Source: Elgaria multicarinata webbii (taxonomy: Eukaryota > Chordata > Lepidosauria > Squamata > Anguidae). Taken from it: DNA of 64,000 nt. Below are positions 37,001 to 46,000 of the stretch, piece by piece. A program made the translations under genes and the position numbers. The notes beneath the pieces were generated by a model. It made no database searches, had not been told where the DNA came from, and saw nothing but the letters and a program-made list of their open reading frames with translations. Position 1 is the first letter of the stretch. Each line of letters starts with the position of its first letter. The DNA is taken from contig NC_086171.1 of NCBI RefSeq assembly GCF_023053635.1, forward strand, positions 50,881,538 through 50,945,537. Direction: 5' to 3'.

Positions 37001-40000
37001 AGGTACTGTCCTTATTATCTAAATTTGCCTAAACATTTGTAAGGAGGGATATTCCTTTAGTAACTGCTACCCCAAGAATTTTACTGTTTGGTGTATTAAT
37101 GAGCATTTCCACATATATATATTTTTTGAAAGACTGATGATTTGAAATTTACTTTTGACTGCTTAATACTATTTTCTGTGTGTAAGTTAAATTTTATATC
37201 ATGTGTCGTGGTTTATGCAGCGGGGGAAAAACAGTGCAAAATCCTTTTCCATGCACATAATGACCCCAAAAATATCAGAGTCTTCTGACAACGTAAAGAT
37301 TGACACATTTATTCTGGCATAAGATTTTGTGGACGACAGTCTACTTCATTAAATATGTGGAGTTTTAGACAGAATTTCAGGTCTATTTGGTGGTGGCAGT
37401 TGGAGAATGAGGTTAGTCCTGAAATTCGGTCTAAAACTCCATGTATTTAATTAAGTGGACGTTCATCCACAAAATTTTATGCCAGAATAAATTTGTTAGC
37501 CTTTATGGTGCCACAAGGTTCTCATGTGTATGTGCATCAGTGGGTGGATGTGGGTTGGGGGGGGGGGAGGGGATCATGCAATTTGAGTGCCTACACAGTG
37601 GCCCCGTTCAGAAAACACCTTAAAACATGGCTTTAACCATGGTGGTTAAGCCAAAAAGCCAGGCTGTGTTCAGAAGACACCTTAAACCATGGCTTTAACC
37701 ATGATGAATAAAGCAAAAGGCCTTATTCACCATGGTTAAAGCCATGATTTAAGGTGTTTTCTGAACAGGCCCATTGTAAATTCATGTGAAGAATGGTATG
37801 TATGTGATTGAAAGTGATAACATGAACCAAGGGTATGCAATATTTGTATCTCCGAAGTAATTGGATAATAGTCATAAGGACATGATGTAAGATTGGGAAG
37901 AGTGGCTTAAGGATAAAATGGGCAATTGCTCTTTTGCATTAAGAGGATTGTATGATTTTGTTACAATCTTAAGTCTCTTAAACAAGCCCCTCCCCCCGGT
38001 TATTTAACCATGCAACAAAATTCACATTTAATAAAGTATGGTTCCACTGATTTCAGCTGACGTAGGCTTCTTCCCCCATTTACTTGTGAACCACCCAGAG
38101 AGCTTCGGCTATTGGGTGGTATAAAAATGTAATAAATAAATAAATAAATAAATACTTGAGTGCATGGGGAAGGTATACACGTGTCATAATGTTCTTTTAT
38201 TTTGAAAATCTGTATACTGCGTTTCTGGCCATATTGCTCAAGAATGGTTCTTGGCCCCATAAAATAGCAATAAAGAAACATACTGATGGTCACATACAGT
38301 CAGGAGTCAGAGATATGAAACTCTTTTTTAGCTGAAAAAAATCCATGTGCAATAATAATAATAATAAAAAAATTGGATTGGGCCAGATATATTTAGGACC
38401 CAACAGTAGAAATAGAAGTGAACAAACTTTTCCCTCTCATTATATGTGATAAATGTTCAGGATAGCAACTCCTCCAACTAAGTTTTTTCACCAAATATTG
38501 TTTTGTAATGCCTTTTATTACATATTGGCTTATTTTGCTCAAAGTAATTAGGATAAATTTAATCTCAAAACAAATTTGTAATAATATTACTGTATTCTCA
38601 GTAGCTATTGCAAACACTTGTTCTTAAGCAACCCCCTTGAATAAGTCTTTAAAAATACCACTAAGCTAATAGTTTTATGGCCAAGCCTGATCATATGCTC
38701 TGTTCTTAGTCTTTGGTAACATATTGCTATGCTGATAATTTAATACTGACTCACTACTTTATTCTTGCACCTACTGTTTGGTCTGTACCTATATACCCAG
38801 GTATGAATGAAGACACCACTGAGGAAGTCTCTGGGATTCAGCATTTGACAAGTGATTCAGATAGTGAAATATTCTGTGATTCTATGGAGCAGTTTGGGCA
38901 AGAAGAGGTAGAGTTTGTAAATTTTTGTACTGTACAGTGGAAAAGTAATGAATAATGTCCAGGATCTGAAGAGACATTCAATTAGTTCTGAGAGCCTAAG
39001 AGGACTTTAGACTTGTTTCCTTGAACAGCAACTTTCCGTGTTGTGTGGTGGACTGATGAAATCAATTTCAAAAGCAGTTTTTGATGTGGCATGAAGACAA
39101 CTGTTCACAGCCAAAAATCCTGGTAGGTTAGAACAAACCCTTTCCATGATGAGTCTAAGCCTGGCTAGAGGAGAAGGCTTAGAGCATCTCTCCATTAAGG
39201 AAAAAAACCCACATCCTCTGTCTTACCACCAACTTTGCTTTTTCCATACCATACTTCTTTATTGCGATCCATAGATCCATAAAAAAAAACCAACCCAAGA
39301 ATCAGACATGAAATAATACAGTTAGAGCTATTAACAACTTTAGTCTAATACACAAAGAGCTCTAATCCTGGCCGCCACTGTAAGAAATTTAGCAACAGCC
39401 AAAGTTACTCTTGAGGACTTATCTTCCAACAGAAACTTAACATAAAATTTGTCTGAACTTCTGGACAGTTTGCTGAACAATGGGGTGATCATAAGATGGC
39501 GGGCCTGATTATAAAAGCTACAGGACAGAAGGATATGCTCCATCATCTCCACTTCCATATTCCTACAGGGGCACCGTCGTTCCTGATAAGGGACACCAGC
39601 ATATCTGCCCTGAAGTAATTCAATAGAATAAACATTGCATCTGGCCTTGGAGAAGGCAATATGATATTTAGCGACCGACAAGTTCTTTAGATAGTCAGCC
39701 AGCTGAAGAGGCCCAATGTAATGAACGTGCAATGCACTGGGAGAGCAAGAAACATGAGAGTGAGTGCATAAGTCGCAGAAGGCTATATCCCACAGTCTTT
39801 GTTTAACAGATTTAAATGCAAAATTCAAGCCCAGATTAAGGAGGAGGGAAGAGGAGAGACCTATTGAAGCTGCCTTCCTGGCAAGAAGCTTGGACCAGCT
39901 GTTCACGTACTTGTCCTGAGCCAGACAGGGAAGCAGACCTGAGCCCCTCCCAAAAAGACTAACTTCCATCCAAAATTTTAAGGCAGACCAGCAAGCCCTA

Positions 40001-43000
40001 AGCGAAAGAGAGCTTTCCCTGGTTTCCAACAAAAGTACAGAATTAGGGACACACTTTGGGAGTTGAAGAAGGGTCCTCAAAAACCTTGTCTGCAGCCTAT
40101 CTATCTCAGATGTTAATCCCCCTATACTTTGCTTTTTCAAGGAAAAGTAAGATGAAACAAACCCTTCCCTTCATTTCCCCCCTTCCCCCCTTCTTATTCC
40201 TATCCCGCAGCTCCAATGTCCAAGCCGGCAGCAAGCAAACCACACAGAAATAAAAGAAGCCATCTATTGGCATACAAAGCTGCTTATTTGGCTCCCTTAA
40301 TACCGCTTTGAAACTACTAAGGCACTTTGCCCCCAAATGGGGGTGGCAGCTCTAAACCCTTGAACGGTCGCAGGACTGGAGCCAGTTTTCATACACAGGT
40401 GCTTCTCGTGGGGATGCTCCCAATGCACAACAAAAACCCTGGGGTGCTATGATTCCACACCAAAAAGTGGTGGCAGTTCTAAACCCTTGAATGTGTGCAG
40501 GACTAGACTATTTCACACATTGGTAGCCATTGTGGGCAGGCACCTCTAGCAGAACTAAAACCCTGCACAGCTGTGCCTCTCCATGAGAAACTTAGGGATT
40601 TGACGCTTTGGAAGTTTGCAGAGCGCATCGTTTAGGGTGTGTGTGTGAAGGCGGAGACTGCCAGAGAGTTGCTAGGCAGATCTTGGAAAGAAGAGCAGAG
40701 TGGCGTCAGTGGTTTTGACCACTCTTGCGAGGTGACTCTGTAGGCAGATGTACTTAAACCACTCTGGAACACCAGACGACATGATAAGCCATAATGGCTT
40801 AAATAAACCTCACTGCAGACAGTGGCGTACCAGAGTGGCTTATTTTGGCTAAATAAGCCATCATGGTTGGGAAAAACAGTGTGCAGATGACCAACATGGT
40901 TAATTCAGAAAAATAAATCACTGTGTTTGTCCATTGCCAGCATTTCCCCTTCTTAGATGTTTTTGTGTTTTAATCTGTGGAGCAGATCCTGTTACTCATC
41001 CTAAGGGTGGCTACTAGCCAGAGAAAGAGCATGTAGTCCTCAAAAAGGTTCTTTGTAGGCTATATCTTAGATATCCCAGCTCTGGGGGAATATGTTTTTG
41101 TTGTATACCTATTTAGCCTCCAATATAATAGATGCTTTTGTTAACTTGTAGATGTTGGAAATCAGTACAGCAACCAAAGAATTTTCAAAACATCCATTCA
41201 ATTTCTCAGAAGCAGATTATGGTAGTCTGCTAGAAACTTCTGGTTTTTTGCAACTTGGAAACTACAAGGCAGAAGGTATAAAGGAGGCTGCAATTGAAGG
41301 AAAAGGTGAAGTCAAGTGTGGTGGAGAAGATGGCAAGACAAGTGATGGAGGCCCTCACAAAGAAAAGAAAGGTGGCGAAAAAGTGGACTTCTACGGAATC
41401 AGAAGAGGGAGAGGTACTGCTGACGTATTTGCTGTGCTTCATCATCTGTAAAGAAAGTCTAATGTAATTCTTTCATTTTCTGTAACGAATGGACACTTTG
41501 TGTTTTCACAAATTCGTTTGGCTTGTGTTCCCGTGATGACTTGGTGGTTTCGCAGTTCATATGACTTATTTCTAAAGGGGCTTTCTTCTCCATCAATTAG
41601 GACATTGCATGCACCCTTTGGGTGATGGTGCCCAGGGCGGGCAGATGGGCAGTGGAGGAGATGGAGAACGATGGGGCTCAGACAGAGGACCAAGGGGCAG
41701 CCTCAACGAGCAAATTGCAGTAGTGCTCATACGATTGCAAGAAGACATGCAAAATATTCTTCAGCGATTGCATGCACTTGAGACACTAACCACTTCACAG
41801 GTAAAACTTGTTGGATTAGTAGTGTAGAAAGAGGAGTGGCCATAGCTCAGTGGTAGAGCACTTGTTTTACATGGAGAAGGTCCCAGGTGCAATCTTCTCA
41901 TCTCCTGGTAGGGCTAGGAAAGAATCCTGCCTGAAACCCTGGAGAGCTTCTGCCAGTCAGTATAGATAGTACTGAGCTATATGGAACAATTAACTCAGTA
42001 CAAGGTAGCTTCATGTATTCTATACTATAGTTAATCTTTGTTTTAAGAAGCTTGTCTAGGTGGAATACTTACTGGAGAAGATCCTTTCCAGGTCACAGAA
42101 AAACTCTTCTGATAGATATATAGATGATTTTTGAAATGTATGTGAACAGGCTTAATTGCTCTAATTCCAAGATGAACCATTACCTAAACCACTGAATCAA
42201 GGTGTGTTTCATACATTTTTTTCATAAAAGGAAATAAATCTTTGTGTAAAGTAAAAGTCATGGAAATTGCACACATGTACATTTTGTTACAATTGAAAAT
42301 ATTTAGAAGGTCCAAGTTCTGAAGGAGTACAAGAGATGGAAGGCATTGCGAGAGTTCATAGCTCCAAGCTAAAATCTTGCATATCATGTTCTTAATAAAT
42401 TTGAGCAACAATGTTATACAATATTGCAGCAATCGAATTATTGAGCAACAATGTCTTACAATATCGCAGAAATCACACTAGGACTATAATAAGAAGCTAC
42501 GAGTATAAATTTGAACATCCCATTTATTTTTTTGTTAAAACTGATTTGTATTTACAGGCAAGAACAGCAACCCTACATTCAAATAATCAGCCTGCTTCAT
42601 CTGTTAAGGTAGGATGTTATCTAGTTTTAAGTCAACAACATAACATTTGGAATTTTATGGTGGGCTTGAAAGGTTGGCTTTCCATGGGCTGTGAAGGTTA
42701 GGCCTTTGCTAGACCAGCCTATATCCCAGGCTGATACCCAGGATCGCCCCTGTGTGTCCAGATGATGCACAGGGGATCCCGAGCTCAGGCAGGGATCAAA
42801 CCTGCCTGGCCCCAGGATATAGGCTACCCCTTTGGGCCTGGTTTTTCTGCGGTCCCGGGCTGAGCCTGGGACCGCGGAAGGTGTGGGCCATTTCCCCGGC
42901 TTCACCCCAGCTCCGTGCTGTTACTCGCGCATAGCCGGGCACTGCACCCATCGGGGCTAGGGTGGGGGGAGTGGGGAATCTTTTTTTTTTTTTTTAAACC

Positions 43001-46000
43001 TACCTGAGTCACTCGAGCACTCATGCGCTGCCGGCTCCTTTAAAAATAATTTTAAAATGGTGGGCGTGACAACTCTCTTCTTGAGCTTGTCGCACCTCGC
43101 GTGTAAACGAGGGCGAGATCTTGGATTTCCCCCTAGGTCTAGCAAAGGCCTTAGAGTGGAGCTCATAGCACATTATCTAAGAAAAGTTTAAAGCAGCATT
43201 TAACTGCCACTTGTAGCAGGAGGAGATAATTTAGATTAAGAATTTGTGGATTGATTGATTGCCCTGACTAATCCTAATAATTCCATGCAAATGTTCAAAA
43301 ACATAATTAAACTGCCAGCAAAGATGAATGAAACAAAAATGTTATAGTCCTATCCTGACTTGCACTAGTTGAACCAAATGGTAGCTGAAACTATAAAAAG
43401 CCATGCAGAGCAATCCTGTGCATGTTTACTCTGAAATCTCAATATATTCAGTGGAGCTTACTCCCAGGTAAGTGTGTTTAGGATTGCTGCCTTTCTGAAC
43501 ATTTACAAGATTGCAGAGGAAGTTGTGGAGCAGTCAGTGACAAAAATGCCATTCTACATTAGTTCATTGTTATAACTTTATATGGAAATAATATTGTTAA
43601 GAAGTCTGAGAAATTACAATGAGGCATAGAGGAACATACAGTTTAAGGTCTGTTGAGACTATAACATCTGAACTATCTACAGCTCAGATATATAATCCTT
43701 GATAAACCTTTATCTATGCAGACATTTGCAAACATTTTGTATGAGTGGTACATTTATTACGTCTGTGTGTTGTTTAGAAACCATCATGGTGGCCCTTTGA
43801 GATTTCTCCTGGTACTTTAGCCTTTGCTGTTTTATGGCCCTTCGTTGCCCAGTGGCTGATGCATGTATATCTTCAAAGAAGGAGAAGGTAAGGATTATGT
43901 ACCCAGTTACATATCTTCAGTTACATGTCTTTGAACCTGTCGGATGTTCTAGTCCACACCCTAATAAGCTGTCTCTGAGCTCGGAGCCAGAAAACTGAAA
44001 AATCCTATGTCCCCACCCCCAGACATTGTCTAGGGGACATAGGATTGCTCCCTAATTGATTTATATATGGCTCCAATCCAAGCACAGCTCCAGCATATTC
44101 ATGAGATTTTGAATTCTTACCTATATTTTCTTCACTGTCATAACTGTGACTATCCTTAGTGTGAAATATTTACAGCATTTTATATTTATTTATTTATTTA
44201 TTTATTTATTACATTTCTATGCTGCCTAATAGCCAAAGCTCTCTGGGCAGTTCACAACAATTAAAAATCCATCATAAAATACAATATAAAATATAAACAT
44301 TTAAAACTGCAAAATAAAAGTGCAAGCCAGAATAAAAGCCTAGCAGCAATGCAAAGATTTAAAATACAAAAACAGATTAAAATAACATTGCTAAAAGACT
44401 AAAAATTCCTGGGGAAATAAAAATGGTCTTATTTATTACACTTATTTATTTATTTTTATTTTATTTATTTAAGGATTTTTATGCCGCCATTCAGCCAAAA
44501 AAGGCTCTCACGGCGGCTTACAAAAGTATTTCTTGACAGTCCCTGCCCACAGGCTTACAATCTAAAAGACATGACACAAAAGGAAAGGGGATTGGGAGGG
44601 AGGAGGAGGAGGAGGGGGAAAAGGAAAGTAAATTCAGGCACTACAATCTTAGTTGCAAAGTTCAGCAGTTACAGTTGACAGCAGGAGGGAGGGGACTCTC
44701 AGCCGGAGCTGGACCCAGGCACGGTGGAGAGGTGCCTGGCTGCTGCTTCTTCCCTCACTGGTGGCCTCTGCAGAGACAGTTGGTAGCAGGAGGGAGGGGG
44801 CTCTCAGCTGGAGCTGGACCCAGGCACGGGGGAGAGGTGCCTGGCTGCTGCTTCCTCCCTCACTGGTGGCCTCTGCAGAGACAGTTGGTAGCAGGAGGGA
44901 GGGGGCTCTCAGCTGGAGCTGGACCCGGACCCAGGCACGGTGGAGAGGTGCCTGGCTGCTGTTTCCTCCCTCACTGGTGGCCTCTTATTTACCGCCCCCA
45001 TAGCCAGGGCTCTCTGGGCGGTTTACAGAAATTCTAAAATTAAGATAAAAACAAGTATACAAAATTTAAAATTCTAAAACACAGAACATACACACATAAA
45101 GCATTAAAAACGGTTATAAAAACTAAACATGTGGGTGATTAAGATGTGCCCTGGCACAGGAAGGTACAATGTAGGTGCCAGGCGAGCCTCTCTGGGAAGC
45201 TCATTCCAGGGATGCCACCTTCCTCCCTTCCTTTAGCAGGAGCTCCTGAAGAAGGACCACTGAAGATTAACTTAGGCGGGTACGTATGGGAGGATTATCC
45301 TAATAATTGTTTCCTGCATAGAAAAGTGTACACCATGAGACGCAAGAGATGTGCCAGATAAATCAGCATGGCAATCCTCAAAGGCTCATAGTCTCCTGAA
45401 ATAATTACAGGACCAGGAAAAAACAACACAGTTGATTGTGTGGTTCCAGTGAACAGGCACTAATGGTTTCTTTGTGTTAGTGTGGCAGTGAAGGAGTTCT
45501 GGCAAAGTTGGAGGCAACAGTGAAGAAGTCTGTGCCTGAGGTGGCCATTTCTATAAGATCCCAAGAACAGTTAGAATGGCCTCCCTCACTGATGTTTTGA
45601 AGGTATTTTCCACTGTATGTGGGGAAGAGTTTGCATGGCTCTGCCTCACTTGCCAAACCCGAAATGCAACTTTAATCCCAGGCGTGCAAATTTCTATCAG
45701 TTTGCAAGTACTGAGAATGTGAACACTGTACTTTTATGTGGTCCTTTGGACATAGAGATCTTGTTTTACATTATGAAAAGAGGTTTTGTTCAGATATCCC
45801 TTTGATGAGATACTATGACAATCAAAGCAGGCTCCTATGCCAACTTAATCCACACAGCAGAGTTGCATACAGTTGTATTTGGTCAATGTTGTTTGTAAGT
45901 TTCCTTGTATTAATTTTGTAATGGCTGAAAAACATATAAAAAAGGACAGGCTCATTTTCAATTATTAAGAGTAATGAATTAACAAATGGAGGATTTGTCC

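Noticed and set aside
41840-41912. Possible tRNA gene
   Set aside because: A- and B-box-like sequences are present, but the cloverleaf does not close and the sequence continues into a SINE body; it is a SINE head.
44681-44985. CRISPR-like array of three regular repeats
   Set aside because: The units are contiguous 105-bp tandem copies with no unique spacers, in a vertebrate genome.
44653-45037. Open frames of 116 and 120 codons
   Set aside because: Produced by the 105-bp tandem repeat, which is divisible by three and so keeps any frame open.
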